Below are positions 1-11,872 of a stretch of DNA of 64,000 nt, piece by piece (within the stretch, counting starts at the first letter, position 1; each line of letters opens with the position of its first letter). This stretch comes from Megalopta genalis (Eukaryota; Arthropoda; Insecta; Hymenoptera; Halictidae), in assembly GCF_051020955.1 (NCBI RefSeq), contig NC_135014.1, positions 3,232,501-3,296,500 of the forward strand. Direction: 5' to 3'. Made by a program: the position numbers and the translations under genes. The notes beneath the pieces are model-generated. The model did not search any database and had not been told where the DNA came from. It worked only from the letters and a program-made list of their open reading frames with translations.

Positions 1-81
1 CGCTGAAATAACTCAATTCTCCGTAGTCACTAATAAACTTTAATGTCCCACGAGAGGGGACAGCGGGGTGCAAAGGGTTAA
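1..81 (+). mobile_element. 3' end of a piggyBac-like TTAA MITE (family A), cut by the window edge
   Basis: This is the terminal 81 bases of a repeat found almost complete at 23058-24122, 43903-44809 and (inverted) 58585-59634. It carries the family's subterminal box TGTCCCACGAGAGGGGACA and ends GGGGTGCAAAGGGTTAA. The final TTAA at 78-81 is the expected piggyBac target site. The rest of the element lies before base 1. Confidence 0.75.
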
Positions 82-157
82 TACGTACAAGAAATGGTGG
101 ATTGGTTGTTGTCACACGCATGCAAACTCAATGTTACAAGCGTACTCTCGAGAGTCT

Positions 158-470
158 GATATGTCTCGTAATTCGGAAATGGGAGGTTCCTGGGGTCCAT
201 TGAAGTAATTCTTTCCTGCGAAAATGCAACCCGCAGCTTTGCTTACGAGTTATTAACAAAAAACACTGACCACTAAATGGCAAGCTCGGCTGGTGTGAGA
301 AGACCGAGCCATTGAGCCGAACTCAGCTTCGTCCGTGTGTTGTCTGGGCCGCCTCGCGTCAAACGAGCTTGCCTCTTATTGGTCAGCGTTTTTCGTTAAT
401 AACTCGTAAACAAAGTTACCTTAAACGACCTCGGGATATCCGGATTACGAGACATTTTTGGGACACCCTG
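158..470. mobile_element. Degenerate mariner-type hairpin MITE
   Basis: The right end GACATTTTTGGGACACCCTG is followed by TA at 471-472. The interior is an imperfect palindrome (TAACTCGTAA and GTTATTAAC near each arm). It matches the nested elements at 7229-7593, 19764-20128 and 61963-62327. Here it stands alone, without the TTAA-type outer shell, and its left end is eroded. It looks older than the nested copies. Confidence 0.65.
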
Positions 471-472
471 TA

Positions 473-1548
473 GACAGCGCATTTATGCATGTGTGACAAA
501 AATTCATATATCAAATATCATATATCATATTTCACATTACAAGAGTTTAAGGATGTTATTACATTGCCTTCAATTTATTACAATTATTAAATGGAGAACG
601 ACATTTTCATCTAATTTATGTTTCTCACAATTAACCTAGACAATTTTTATTTTGCACAAAGGTCCGCAGTATAGTGATATATTTTTTAATTCAATGTCTG
701 TAGTTGGAAGGAAGAACGCCATATTGTTTTCACGATGTTTTTTTCTGACGAGTGCCTAAATCCTATATCTTACGTTCAATTAGTGGAATAACTGAATACG
801 GAGTTTTTCCTTACTACAGCATAGATATACATATATTCAGCAACAGAGTTGTGCTAATACAATTACATTGTATTTTAATTATATTGTGATTCAATTGCAT
901 TGTTATTCAATCATTACTTTAATAGTGAGTGTAATTAAAATACACGATGTGTGTGTGTGTGTTATTGAAATACAGCTCTTCAAATCACAGCCCAGAAATT
1001 TGCAGAAGAGAAAATATTTTTTAATGAAATGACTTTTTGATTAAATACTAATTTTAATTATTATTTACGAATGAAATATTAATTTAATTTGCAATTTGCG
1101 AGAGTAACTGCACATAGAGGACAACAACAATAACAATATCCTTCTGTGGAAAAGCTCCATATGGTTTTCATCAATCTCTTGTTAACTATTATTACTTCTT
1201 AATTCGCAATTTTAACTCAATTACATCGTAATTCGTAATTAATTTAATTCAAATACTTAGTATTTTCTAATTATACTCTCATTGAATTACGAATTACATT
1301 GTAATTTAATGAATTGGGTGCGTTTGCAATCAGCAGAACTGACCGAAAAAAATTTGAAAAAACTCCGCAATGCAATGATCGGGTCTGTGGTGACCTTTAT
1401 TATTATTTCGTTCCCTAGCACACCTTCCATTGTGGCAATATTAGCAATAATCAACGAATAAAATAATCAATGGAAATGAAATGCTACGGATGCTAGTATG
1501 GGTCATGCGAGGTTCGGCCGACGGCCGCTATGGTCCATCATGCGAGTG
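473..1548. other. AT-rich intergenic DNA, no gene seen
   Basis: Low-complexity AT-rich sequence with scattered TAATTACG-like words and a short (GT)n at 949-961. A remnant of the TAGACTGCGGAT-ended MITE family is visible near 640-678 (TTTTATTTTGCACAAAGGTCCGCAGT). No reading frame with coding character was seen. Confidence 0.5.
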
Positions 1549-1665
1549 TTAACGCATTACCGTCCGGATGACTAAAAAATAGTCATTTACTTGACTGCTC
1601 GTGAAATGCCGGTTGACTAAAAATAGTCATTTTCTTGATTGCTCGTGAAATGTAATTTAAAATAA
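1549..1665. mobile_element. Single end of a piggyBac-like element
   Basis: Starts TTAACGCATTACCGTCCGG and then carries two copies of a subterminal repeat, GACTAAAAATAGTCATT followed by CTTGA(C/T)TGCTCGTGAAATG, about 48 bases apart. TTAA plus subterminal direct repeats is typical of piggyBac-type ends. No matching opposite end was found nearby, so this is probably a truncated copy. Confidence 0.45.
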
Positions 1666-1807
1666 ATCCGATCATAATATTGGTTTGGGTAATTGAATCT
1701 AAATCAAATTTGTTTCGAATTAAGCAACGTTTAACATTTTATAAGTTATATCCATTTTTGTAAAGTGATACAACAATTTTTAAATATGTTGGCTACATGC
1801 AAAATTT

Positions 1808-2161
1808 TTGCACGAACAGCCCGGACCGTATTGCGTTAATGATAAAGCGGTAAACGGCCCTGTCCGGAAGAGTCCGACGATCGCCCTAACACTTTTCCAT
1901 CCCGTTTCTGTTAAGAACAGGGTCGTCTATCAGCCCGGTCCATCGGTGTTCGCGCGTAATTTCGGCCTGGTTGTCTTACCGTTCCACGCAAACGTTTCCG
2001 TCGGACCGACGACAGGTCCTTGGAGCATGATTGCCCTCGACGATGATTCCGCCGACCTTCCTGTTCCATCGTCGTCGTCGCTACCGCCATCCCTCGCCGT
2101 CGGAAAAACTAGCTCCGTCGACGGAATTAAACCGGACAAGGTGACGGTGCAGCGGGAATAA
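1808..2161 (+). other. GC-rich unique segment, open on both strands
   Basis: About 118 codons are open on + and about 70 on - (1930-2139) in a stretch clearly richer in GC than its surroundings. On the - strand a good donor-like GTAAGA follows the open segment near 1955. Neither translation resembles a family I know. It could be an unassigned exon or a GC-rich non-coding island. Confidence 0.15.
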
Positions 2162-3080
2162 TTGAATGGTGTCTAGGATCAACAGCCGAGGAACACAAAA
2201 GGAGATTAAAGTTGCAATAGCTGCCAGCACTGAAGCCGAGACGGCGGCCTTCTTTTATTTATCTGCGAGGGTGTGATTAAACCGGGCACGACGGCAACGA
2301 GGACGGGTCCCGCTTCCTTTGGATTTTGTTGCGATTATGGAAATTGTTGATGGAACTGGAAACGACGACAGTAAAAAGAGTTCCCTTTTCATCTCCGCCT
2401 ATGCTCGTATTCGCGAAACGATCCTGGAGACGAAATTCAAACATCAGTATTTCCTACGGCGTTGCTGCTTATTAGTTGACATTAATCGGAACGGCTTTCC
2501 CACGGCAAAGCAGAATCGACAATAATTATTACGTTCGGGCGGAATTATTTAATGGTGCTTGAAACTTTCTGTTACGTGAGACTAAAAATGTTAATTGTAT
2601 TTTATATTACATATATAATTACGTCGTATCATCTAATGTAGATCGAAAGAACACTATATTTTAAATAAGACATCCGTTCGGTTGACTCACAATTTTTATT
2701 ATTAATATTATATTATTAATATTTATTGGATACATAAAAATTCTACCAAACATTGCCCAACTCTGAATAAGTTCGCACGTCAAGACGTTGAACAGTATGT
2801 AAGATATGTTTAACTCGGGCTTGGATAACATAAGAGATTACGTGAATGAAACGTGACTCCAACTGTGGATTGGTCTCTAAGATTTATAAATTGGGAACAT
2901 TGACTATATCTAATGTACATTTAACTCTATAACTACCGATTACAAAACATTATCAGTGTATATTATTTTGTAACAACAACAAGATTGGATTTACTCGAAC
3001 ATTGTACGATTTCTATTGTAGTATATGTTTCAGTAAAGAAGATTATAAAAACATTTCCCTTAACATCTTAAAATTTCAAT
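2162..3080. other. Intergenic DNA, nothing recognised
   Basis: The first 350 bases are moderately GC-rich with a chance-length open frame at 2319-2525. The rest is AT-rich. No splice-consistent exon, RNA gene or repeat boundary was seen. Confidence 0.4.
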
Positions 3081-3084
3081 AAAT

Positions 3085-4228
3085 GAGCCGTTTATTTTGA
3101 AAGTGGCATAAGTCACTTTGTTTCTAAGTCGAGATATTTAAGGGTTTGCGTTTTAACACGTTTAAAAATATGGATGCCAACTTTCGAGAAGATTTACTTG
3201 TATTTGTTATCTCAGGATACTGGCATTTTTCTCAGTATAAATAATTTCGTATAAACATTAAAACATCACCACTTTTTATTACGGTAAAGTGACTTAAGCC
3301 ACTTTCAAAATAAATAGTTTAGAAAAATCACTGACATATAATAATTTTGTCCGACGTATTTCACTGAAGTGATGTTTTGAAAGGACAGTGATTTACTAAA
3401 ATTGTTGAATAAATTACATATATAATAATAATTTATACCATGAACATATTTAATATAAAGGTTTGATTTAAGTATTTTTTATTTTAATATTCATAAAATA
3501 CAAAAATAATTAGTACATTTTGAAACATAAGTATAAGTAATTTATATGAAAATACATCGGTTCAATTTAATTTTCGTCATCGATAGGAGTGATTAAGTAC
3601 TCGGAAATCGTGTTTTGTTTCAAATTTTTTAAATAACTGTGGTATATTGGGAGTATATAATTAAGCAAGTCCATCGTGTCTTTGTATTTTGCTGAAGAAA
3701 CAGGACGAGATACAGCGTATAACGGATCCATTTCTATTTGTGAATAACGCCTAGGTCTTCCTCTTTTTGGTGACAAAACCAAAGTTAGAAATTCATCTTT
3801 TTCATCTAAAGTTAGTTTATAAAACATTTTATAGCCATCTGCTGGCGAGTCTGGAGGTAGCCGCCACATCGCTATAATATAACTTACAAAACTGCACTAT
3901 TCTTTCGCACTTATAAAAATAAGTCCAGCGATCACAACTTTTTTAAAAATACTGAAAATAATTCAAAACAATACTTCACACACACTTATCACACGTTTCT
4001 ATTTCTTTTACACTAAGCCCCGCAATTGATTTCCTGAGTACAGCGACTTACGCCACTTTCAAAATAAACATGTTTGTTATACCATTAATTAGCAAAACTT
4101 CTCTCGAACAAATCTCAATAGTTCTCAACTTATTGATCGCAAATTTTAAAAAAATGAAAAGATACCGTTCGATTGTAATACGATTTTTTTGAAAAAGTGA
4201 CTTATGCCACTTTCAAAATAAACGGCTC
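3085..4228. mobile_element. Sola-like DNA transposon, non-autonomous copy 1 (1144 bp)
   Basis: The ends are inverted repeats (GAGCCGTTTATTTTGAAAGTGGC at left, its complement at right). They are flanked by a perfect 4-bp duplication AAAT (3081-3084 and 4229-4232). The box AAGTGGC(A/T)TAAGTCACTTT recurs inside near 3284-3313 and 4045-4075 as a subterminal repeat. GAG termini with 4-bp duplications fit the Sola superfamily (Sola2 type); that assignment is an inference. It contains one short ORF (3567-3869, minus) and no recognisable transposase. A sister copy lies inverted at 26710-27871 and an end fragment at 30330-30453. Confidence 0.75.
3567..3869 (-). CDS. 100-aa AT-hook protein of the Sola-like element, copy 1
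   Basis: ATG-to-stop frame of 100 codons in the middle of the element. Residues 35-41 read KRGRPRR, an AT-hook-type DNA-binding motif; the C-terminus is acidic (IDDEN). The other copy (27087-27389) has the same length. I count eight base differences, all eight amino-acid changing and none silent, so there is no sign of purifying selection on the pair. It may be a leftover terminal piece of a larger transposase or an accessory protein of the element. No family was recognised. Confidence 0.45.
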   Translation of the reverse strand: MWRLPPDSPADGYKMFYKLTLDEKDEFLTLVLSPKRGRPRRYSQIEMDPLYAVSRPVSSAKYKDTMDLLNYILPIYHSYLKNLKQNTISEYLITPIDDEN

Positions 4229-4280
4229 AAATGTGAAAGAAAAAATTAGAAACCAGTCGTTTTGACTGGTTTAGTAGTTT

Positions 4281-4281
<1 letters not shown>

Positions 4282-4325
<44 letters not shown>
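4282..4325. repeat. (GA)n microsatellite
   Basis: About 22 uninterrupted GA units, starting 50 bases after the Sola-like element. Similar GA runs lie at 16394-16445 and 30286-30328. Confidence 0.95.
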
Positions 4326-4328
<3 letters not shown>

Positions 4329-5066
4329 AATTCAGAATTTGACAGATGTCTTTTCGAGAGAAACCGCAAACAAAACATGTCGTCCGTGGATATTCCTGTT
4401 CGATGTGTCACCATTCTTGGTGCGGACGCAAAATCTGTTGAACATGTTCAGCTCAATCTATTATAAATAATTGGTCCACGCTGAGCGAACGAGTCCAATA
4501 TCTTCGATCGGTGTCGCGAAGCGAGTTCTTATCGCAAGATTCCGTTCCAGGCGTCTGCGCTACCAAATGCGCGCGGATGCACACGACTTCAGACTTCAAG
4601 CTTCCGGATGAAAGCGCGCTGCTCCGGAAGTTTTGCCGGTAGCGAGATCTTCTAGAAATTAAACAGCCAGCCAGCTACGGCAAACAGGCGGCATGGCGAT
4701 CTGGTATCCGATCTGAGAGCGCCGAGTCTCGACTCGATTCGACTCTGCTTCAATTTATCCGAGAATTTCCACGTGGCATGTAAGTTTGCTTGTTTACAGG
4801 TTCAACCCGGTATGCGACAGTCCTGAGAGCACTTGCGACTTTCTGCCGCGACCTCGATCAAAAGGACTTCGGAAACTCTGCAGACAAGGAATTGAACCTT
4901 TCGGGTAACAATTGCTCAGATCGTCCCATCATAATCACTACTAGTGAATCGTGTCACAGATAATCAGTTCGTTGAGGACGATCCTTTCAATGATTCCGCA
5001 GCAAATCCTCGTGCACGTCTCATGCAACTCTGCTTCCCTTCGCTGAGCTGCACTCGCGCCGGAAAG
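4326..5066. other. GC-richer non-repetitive stretch, no gene assigned
   Basis: Near-unique sequence with mixed composition and many CpG. A donor-like GTAAGT is present at about 4779 on + after an otherwise stop-rich segment, as a non-coding first exon would show, but no cap site or partner exon can be named. Confidence 0.25.
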
Positions 5067-5068
5067 TA

Positions 5069-5419
5069 CAGTCAGGGACAAATATGTACATATATGTAGG
5101 CACCCTTTAAACCTGCATCACTTTTTTAAACTAAATGACTTGAATTTTCTTTAGATGATGGGGGGACTAGTCTACTAGACAATGACTAAAATGCTGTTTC
5201 TAATTTGGCTATTACATGAAATAACAAAAAAGAAAACTAAAAGCACATTTGTTTTTTACCTTTTCCGTCATTCCAAGTAATAATAAAATTAAAAAAGGTA
5301 TTATAGTCGTTGCGATGAGTATTTTGGTCATCTAGAAAAAAAATTCAAATCATTTAGCCCAGTTTTAAAAAGTTTATACCGTTTTAAAGAGCGTCCACAT
5401 ATACATTTGTTCCCAACTG
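5069..5419. mobile_element. TA-flanked MITE, 351 bp
   Basis: Left end CAGTCAGGGACAAATATGTACATAT; the complement of the right end reads CAGTTGGGAACAAATGTATATG. Both ends abut TA (5067-5068 and 5420-5421), the mariner/Tc1 target site. There is no coding capacity. A diverged relative may lie at about 25100-25350. Confidence 0.65.
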
Positions 5420-5421
5420 TA

Positions 5422-6585
5422 TATTAACCCATTGCACTACGATCGCTGTCACAGTTTCGTTAATTAGTTCTTTTTTGTCGTTAATAAATTCCTACACGAG
5501 AAAGGAGATTTACATTTATTTCATGCCATGTTAACAGCCTCAGGAGTTCTCGCTGCTAAACACAACTTTAAATGACATTTCTTGAAGACTCAAACTTAGT
5601 CACATTTTGCAAAAGCATCTCGAACTGGTACAATTGGCGACCATTGCGCTGGCGAAAAGTAATCCCGATTTCCGATTGTTCCGTCAGTCTTTTATCATCG
5701 CTGGATCACGGTAACGATAAGCGTCGACCTCGTGCGAGCAGCGCGTGACAGTCGGCGTGATAAACTGCGACTAAAGCTTTCTTTATGTGCGACGAGCCTA
5801 AAGTATTTAGGTAATCGTTCTCATTCCGCCCCCGCAATAACACTTTGCACACAGGCGGCGGCAGGTTCGCTTGTAGACGCGGAAAGGGAGGGCAAACAGA
5901 GAGCAGGACCGGCAGACAGGGCTCACCCTCCTACGGTTTGTTTGCTCCGCTCGAGAGTTTCGCGCTCTTCAGAGTAAATGCGATCCGCGCCATCCTTTTT
6001 TCTCCTGGATCGTTGCCAGTTCCTTTTCAAAACTTCCATCCGTGTTTCTCTTTTCCATTCGCCGATCTCCCATCGACCCTCATTTCGGCTCTGACACGTG
6101 ATTCCCTCGGCCAGGACATCGCCGACTCTCTCTCCCCTTTCCCTATCTTGAATCCCTTCTTATCCAATCCAGTTCACCATCATCTTATATGTTAGAGCCT
6201 GCGCGAACTTTCCGGGACGCTCCGAACGAAATATTCTCGGCGAGAGCCGCTGCCACTGCGAATAAACGCTCGAGTTTCTCTCTTCTGTTTTCGCCGGGGC
6301 TGACGGCTGCTGTTCTTTCATCGGTAAAATATGCTTATCGTTCGAGAGTAAATATCGCACAGCTCGAGTCCTAACGCGCAATCAACCTTCCACGGACTCG
6401 CAATCTGTACCTGCCCGCCATCTTTACATAATCACGAATTTTTGATTACGGTAGAATCTAGATTGTCCGACGTAATCACGGGAATATGATCTTCTGGATA
6501 ATAGAATGTTTACTTCGAGGCCATGCCCTATCGCAATCTTTACTGATTCTCTGGAATAACTGTGAGAAAAAAATTTTAAACGTAG
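5422..6585. other. Non-repetitive stretch with chance-length open frames
   Basis: Sequence from 5700 to 6400 is GC-richer, and open frames of 60-116 codons occur on both strands (for example 5845-6195 +, 6160-6381 -). They overlap each other, lack family resemblance and show no paired splice sites. I read them as chance. A TTAACCCATTGCACTACG piggyBac-like end begins at 5424. Confidence 0.3.
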
Positions 6586-6960
6586 GGTAAACGTACCTAA
6601 TATGAGAGCCGTTTCTTTTGAAAATCATAATCTACGATTAAAAACACTTTTATTAAAAGCAGATACATGTTTAAAACCTACAATATATGTATATGTAAAA
6701 GTTTTAAAATCTACTGGAGAATACAGATAACAAAAATTCCACTTCTTTGTAATAAAGGAGAAACTAAAAGCATGCGAATACACTGATTTGAGAAACGGGT
6801 TTCTAATATGAGACCCAGTTCGGTTCGCGATTCAGGTAATTTCATTTCAGCTTCGTTGAATGAACTATACAATATTATTTATGAAAAGAATTTCTATAGT
6901 TATTATTTCTAAGATATTTGTATTGTAATCGTTAGAGTCCCACATTAGGCAACTTTACCC
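6586..6960. mobile_element. TA-flanked MITE with GGGTAAA ends, 375 bp
   Basis: Left end GGGTAAACGTACCTAATATG; the complement of the right end is GGGTAAAGTTGCCTAATGTG. Flanks are TA at 6584-6585 and 6961-6962. No ORF. The TIR sequence and TA site suggest a Tc1/mariner derivative. Confidence 0.7.
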
Positions 6961-7156
6961 TATTTGGACAACAGTGAATTCAGACATTAGAAGTTACTTG
7001 GCCAAGAAGAAGTTACTCGTTCGACTTTTATCGATTGTCTACGTCCTAGACTCTAGGATAAGCTAGAGATCGTGATCCTCTTAAAGGACTTCTTGGGATG
7101 CCGTGAAACATGTTCCCCTCGATCCCCTTTGTTGGTGTCTAGGGTTCTTTGATTCT

Positions 7157-7729
7157 TTAACCTTTTAGGTACGGCTGAATTCTGCGCGACGCTATTTCTC
7201 TGGACGGCAGAGTCTGATACTGTACATACAGGGTGTCCCAAAAATGTCTCGCAATCCGAATGTGGCGGGTTCCTCGGGCCATTTGAAGCAATTTTTTCCT
7301 TTACAAAAATTTTCTCCGAGGCACCGTTAACGAGTTATTAACGAAAAACAGTGACCAATGAGAGGCGAGCTCGGCTGGCGCGAGGCGATCGAGCCAATGA
7401 GCGGAACTGGGCTTCGCGCGCTGGTTGGCTGGACCGCCTCGCGTCAGCCGTACTCGATTCTTATTGGTCACGGTTTTTCGTTAATAACTCGTTAACGGTG
7501 CGTCGGAGAAAATTTTTGTAAAGGAAGAAGTTGCTTCAAATGGCCCGAGGAACCCGCCACTTTCGGATTGTGAGACATTTTTGGGACATCCTGTAGACTG
7601 TTTTAAATCGATGTGAAGACAAAAGAAGTGTGAAACAATGCATACGAAGACGATTATTTGGTTCAAACGATGAGCGAGTGAGCTACTAGAGCAAGCCACT
7701 ATAGTGGCGCGTCGTGCCCAAAAGGTTAA
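7157..7729 (+). mobile_element. Composite TTAA MITE (family B), copy 1
   Basis: Outer ends are TTAACCTTTTAGGTACGGC at left and GCCCAAAAGGTTAA at right, both ending in TTAA (piggyBac-type site). The right subterminal region contains the palindrome GCCACTATAGTGGC. A complete mariner-type hairpin MITE is nested at 7229-7593. Copies with the same nested insertion lie at 19540-20200 (inverted), 37518-38089 (inverted) and 61870-62507 (same orientation), so the composite has multiplied as one unit. Confidence 0.8.
7229..7593. mobile_element. Mariner-type hairpin MITE nested in family B copy 1
   Basis: Begins CAGGGTGTCCCAAAAATGTC and ends with the near complement GACATTTTTGGGACATCCTG, flanked by TA (7227-7228, 7594-7595). 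The whole 365 bp is an imperfect palindrome that could fold into one long hairpin. Confidence 0.75.
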
Positions 7730-10700
7730 TACTACAATCATTTAAGATGTTTGCATGAGACTTCTTTTGTTCAAGCGTGCATTATAGGTTTAGTTGAAAA
7801 TACAGGTCGCCTTCAAGTAGTTTTTCAGATTCCAATAGAAAACGTAAATGATTTTAGAACAAGAATTACGATCGCGTGCAGCTCAATATCGGACGAAACG
7901 TTAAGATGTGTTGAGACACAATTTTCGAAACGATTAAAAATGTGTATTTTCAATGATGATGGACACGTAGAAGGATAAAAAAATGATTCAACTTGTAAGT
8001 AAAAATTACAATCGATAATTTATGGCATTAGCAATAATCCTCAATCCCTTGCGGCCGCTGGATGTTGGTCGTCGACCAACATTCTGCACGACCAACATAA
8101 TGCAGAACGTAAACATAAGCTAACAATTTACCTTTATCGAGCTCACAATAACATCGTATAGCATCTCTTTGGATTTCTCTGAGTGTCTGCTGTTATTTTC
8201 TGAAGAAAAAAAATATAGCCTTCCATGTAAGAAAATTAGATCGATCTTCAAATCTCCCACAACAAAACAATTACTACTATATGATGTAGTCCTAACAAAC
8301 AACTTTTGTAGGACCATTTCTTTACTAATTATAACTCTCTTTACGAGTTATCCTACTGTACTCGCTTAAACAAGCCACCCTGTATATTGCACTGTTTATT
8401 CTAAAACTGTGTAAGAAATGTTAAGCTTTGCACATTCTTTGTGAAGTCGAACCATTTTTATAGCATAAAAACACCGTTTTGGTGAACTGAAAGCTAACTA
8501 TTTAAAATGATTACCATTTACATAAATTCGATTTGTAAAACAGATCGGTGAAAGCAGAAGGTATCGTTACCTTTTAATCATTTTTCAGAACTTACAGTAA
8601 ACAAATGGAGTATTTAAATGCTTTTATTCACTTAATATAATATGAAATGTTATATTAAAATTTTATTCCTTATAATTCTTTATCATATTATTGTGATTAT
8701 CGTTAAAATAAATGAAAGTGAGAGTATTTCGGAGAACCTGGGTAATTGGGATCCTAGCTATGTATTCTCCAAAATACAGCAGTACAACATCAGTGACTCC
8801 ATATGGCATCATGCCGGCAGCCTAAATGTTAAATTGCGCGAAGAGGACGACGGAGAAGCTCGCCTCCGAATGCATCAAAAATCTTACAAACATCTGATTA
8901 TTGGAAATCACGAAGAAATGAGTTGAACGCTGCAATCCGAGGTTTCTAATCACCATTACGACGAAGAGCTGAGGCGGCAGCGGCGCGCCGCGGCGTCGGA
9001 ATATCCTCTTGACATTCTTTTTTCTCAGATTCAAGCAGATCGTAGCATCTGCGATACGTTTTCATAATCGTTACGAGCAGGCCGAGTCCCGGCGGCTGCC
9101 GAGTCGGAAGACAGTGTATTCTTTTCATTTAATTCCCGGAGCTCGCGAGCTGTTTAATGGATCCGCGAGCAACGGTAGTTACGCGGGGGAACGCTGTCCA
9201 TTAACAAAACTGTCGCGAGATTCGGGGCAACTTCCAGCGTGACACATCGCCGCGATATTTCACCGGCGAATTAATTAATGAATGCAGTATTTTATCGCGG
9301 GTTCGCGAGTCTTGACCCACTCGCAACTGGCGTCGTAATTTGTAACCGGAGGGGGCCATCACGATAGATATCAAACCTAACAAGTTACGCAACCGGTGCC
9401 ACGAAATTACCGCCAGCCCGCGTTCAAGTGAGAGGTCATTTGGATCGGGACCGTGAGGATTAACAACCGAATGATTGCGGCTCCGCCGCGCCGCTCCCGT
9501 TTTTCCTTTTAATTCGGGGTTTCGCGTGATCGACACGTTTCACCGCCGCGGTCTACGGCGACCAATGCTGTTTAATCACGTGAGAAAACATTCTATCCGA
9601 CTACAATGAAATTACATACTCGAACAAATAGAATGATTTCGATAGGTCCCCGTAGAACTGCCTTTACAGTTGCACCGATCACCGAGGGAAAGGCTTGATA
9701 TCAATTATTTACAATTCTCCGGCTAGTCTAAGCGATGAAAATGTTACTGCTTTCCCAGATACCTGGAAAAATAATGCCACTCTTCAACATAGCTTTCCAA
9801 TTGTTTATGTAATTGTCGTTAGACAGAGGATTTTTATGCAAAGTAAACATTAAAATACACGTATTGTTTTTTTTAGTAATGACAAGACTGAAATTATTTA
9901 GATCTTTTGCTATTACTTATAATTTTTACAATTTTACAATTAATTCCTATGGAAAGGTCTCTATAATTTCTACAATTTCAAAATAAAATATATGGATCTT
10001 CAACAGTTTCCATCATTTCAACAATTTTAAACTATAATATATAAAATTGGTCATTTTGACCGCCATGATTGGTTTAGTGTTAATTGTAGGATATAGATGC
10101 TATCTAGACAATCCTTACTTTCTGTAACCCCTTGTCGTACCATAATCAGTCTGATTCGTGATGGAGATTTCTATAGTAATAAATTATTGAGAAGATACTT
10201 TCCTCAACATGATGACGTATTTCGATGTAATTATTTGGTTGCCAACAATTTTGATAAGATCAGATTAATGGATGACAATTTTCTGTCAATCTTTTTACCG
10301 TCTTAAATTACCCATTTATATTTAATTTACCCATTTTTCCCGTAAATGCATAAAATCTGCTGTCCGATAATTGTGCATTTCATGCAATTTAGTGAAGAAG
10401 CAAATGAAAGATTCACTTCTTAATCAACAACCTCAGCAATAAATATGTTAAGTATGAATGTTATTTCATTCCTTTAAGTCGGAACAAAATTCTGTTTTCT
10501 TGTTATCAACGTTTAAGCATTGAATCGGAAAAGTGCTAATCAATGTACCTGCAAGAAAAACCGTATGATAAAGGGTTAGTTATTATACTCGGTTCAAAAT
10601 TTATTTTAAATTCTTTCAATGTTTTTGACCGTTTTGTGTTTGATTGTTTCTGTCACAAATTGCATAAAATTCGCAGTCTACTTAATGGAATTAATTGATA

Positions 10701-11785
10701 AATTGAGGTTGTTTCTTTTACTCCATCGTTCCAACTGATAGGATAACTAGCATTTTTCTGGAATATATAGGATAACTAGCATGTTTTACCGATATATGTT
10801 CTCTATGGGTTCCCAAAGGAATTCAATAATTGGACGAATGCATGGATCCAAAAAGCGAATATACGTTTTACCGAATAAATCCCAGTAAATTACGTGATGT
10901 TTGCTTGACACCGTGTTCTGGATTACAGCCAAACGAGATGCGATTTTACAATGAAATGAGACTAAATAAATTTGATATGGACAATGGATTTGAACTGGAC
11001 GGACGTGCATTTAATTCTGCATACCTTAAAACGGAAACAACTTTTAAAATTGTGTTGGAGTCTTTTTAAATTATAGGATTAATTTATGAATGATTAGTTA
11101 TACACAATTACGATTAATAATTGTTAGGGTTGTGTTTTAAAATGTTGTCTCTCCCAGTATCGAATTTTATACGAGCGAGCAGAGCATCAATTTTCTTTTC
11201 ATTTCTGGAAGATATAACAGTTACAAAAAAATAATAACAACAGTTTAATACAATGTTTGGTTTCTGCGTAAGAAAATGGGAACGAATTTTATTCTACGAT
11301 ATAATATTATAAGCAAGTCAATTTGTCAATTAATGCGAAATCTTAAATGAAAATACAGATAAATTCGTAGGAAAACGATATCGTAGTTATATTGAGAGGC
11401 AGTGAGAAAATGAAGTACGGAAACTATAAAACATGATTGACTCGAAATCAAACTTCGTTGTCCGCGTATTCAATGAAATGTTATTGGATCGTACATAGGG
11501 CTTGACGAACCTCTATCGGTAAATAGATTTCCGTATACTAGTATGTACTTAAATGCATACAAATGTGACACTTGATCTAGAAACCTACTCGTAACCAAAG
11601 GCAATAAACTCGACGGCCAATCGGAAATACTGCTGCGTTCACCTGCTGAATAGATGAGTTACAGTGTATAACCATGTTCGACATGTTAATTGCGACGGGG
11701 ATCACAGTTTGAATCGACGATGGTAATAATACCAAATTTTAGATATTGACATTTGTTTGAAATTATATATATTTCTATCAATTTG
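7730..11785. other. Long intergenic stretch without a supported gene
   Basis: Mostly AT-rich, with one GC-rich island at about 8930-9530 where open frames occur on both strands without family resemblance. A compact palindrome ATGTTGGTCGTCGACCAACAT lies at about 8062-8082. Two short open frames are listed or rejected separately (8642-8926, 10786-11069). No RNA gene or splice-paired exon was seen. Confidence 0.35.
8642..8926 (+). CDS. Possible small secreted or membrane-anchored orphan ORF (94 aa)
   Basis: Begins at an ATG. Residues 5-22 are strongly hydrophobic (a run of I, L, V and Y) with one lysine before it, as in a signal peptide or anchor. The remainder is polar with acidic patches. It has no cysteines after residue 3 and no recognised family. 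The surrounding DNA is AT-rich, which by itself favours hydrophobic codons, so this may be a chance frame. Confidence 0.15.
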   Translation: MKCYIKILFLIILYHIIVIIVKINESESISENLGNWDPSYVFSKIQQYNISDSIWHHAGSLNVKLREEDDGEARLRMHQKSYKHLIIGNHEEMS

Positions 11786-11872
11786 GGCGAGCCGGTCACC
11801 GGTGGCCCCCATAGCGTCACCGCCAAGTTAAGTGCCGGTCACCGGTGACCCCTGAGGCATTTAACGTGTTAA
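11786..11872. mobile_element. piggyBac-like end with GGTCACCGGTGACC palindromes
   Basis: Read from the right it starts TTAACACGTTAAATGCC and then shows two copies of the palindromic box CCGGTCACCGGTG about 50 bases apart. A TTAA terminus plus subterminal repeats suggests a third piggyBac-like family. No opposite end was found. Confidence 0.4.

Noticed and set aside
5845..6195. 116-codon open frame
   Set aside because: No family resemblance, overlapping open frames on the other strand, no paired splice sites.
10786..11069. Open frames on both strands, considered as a transposase or receptor fragment
   Set aside because: No convincing motif in either translation and no repeat copy in the window.
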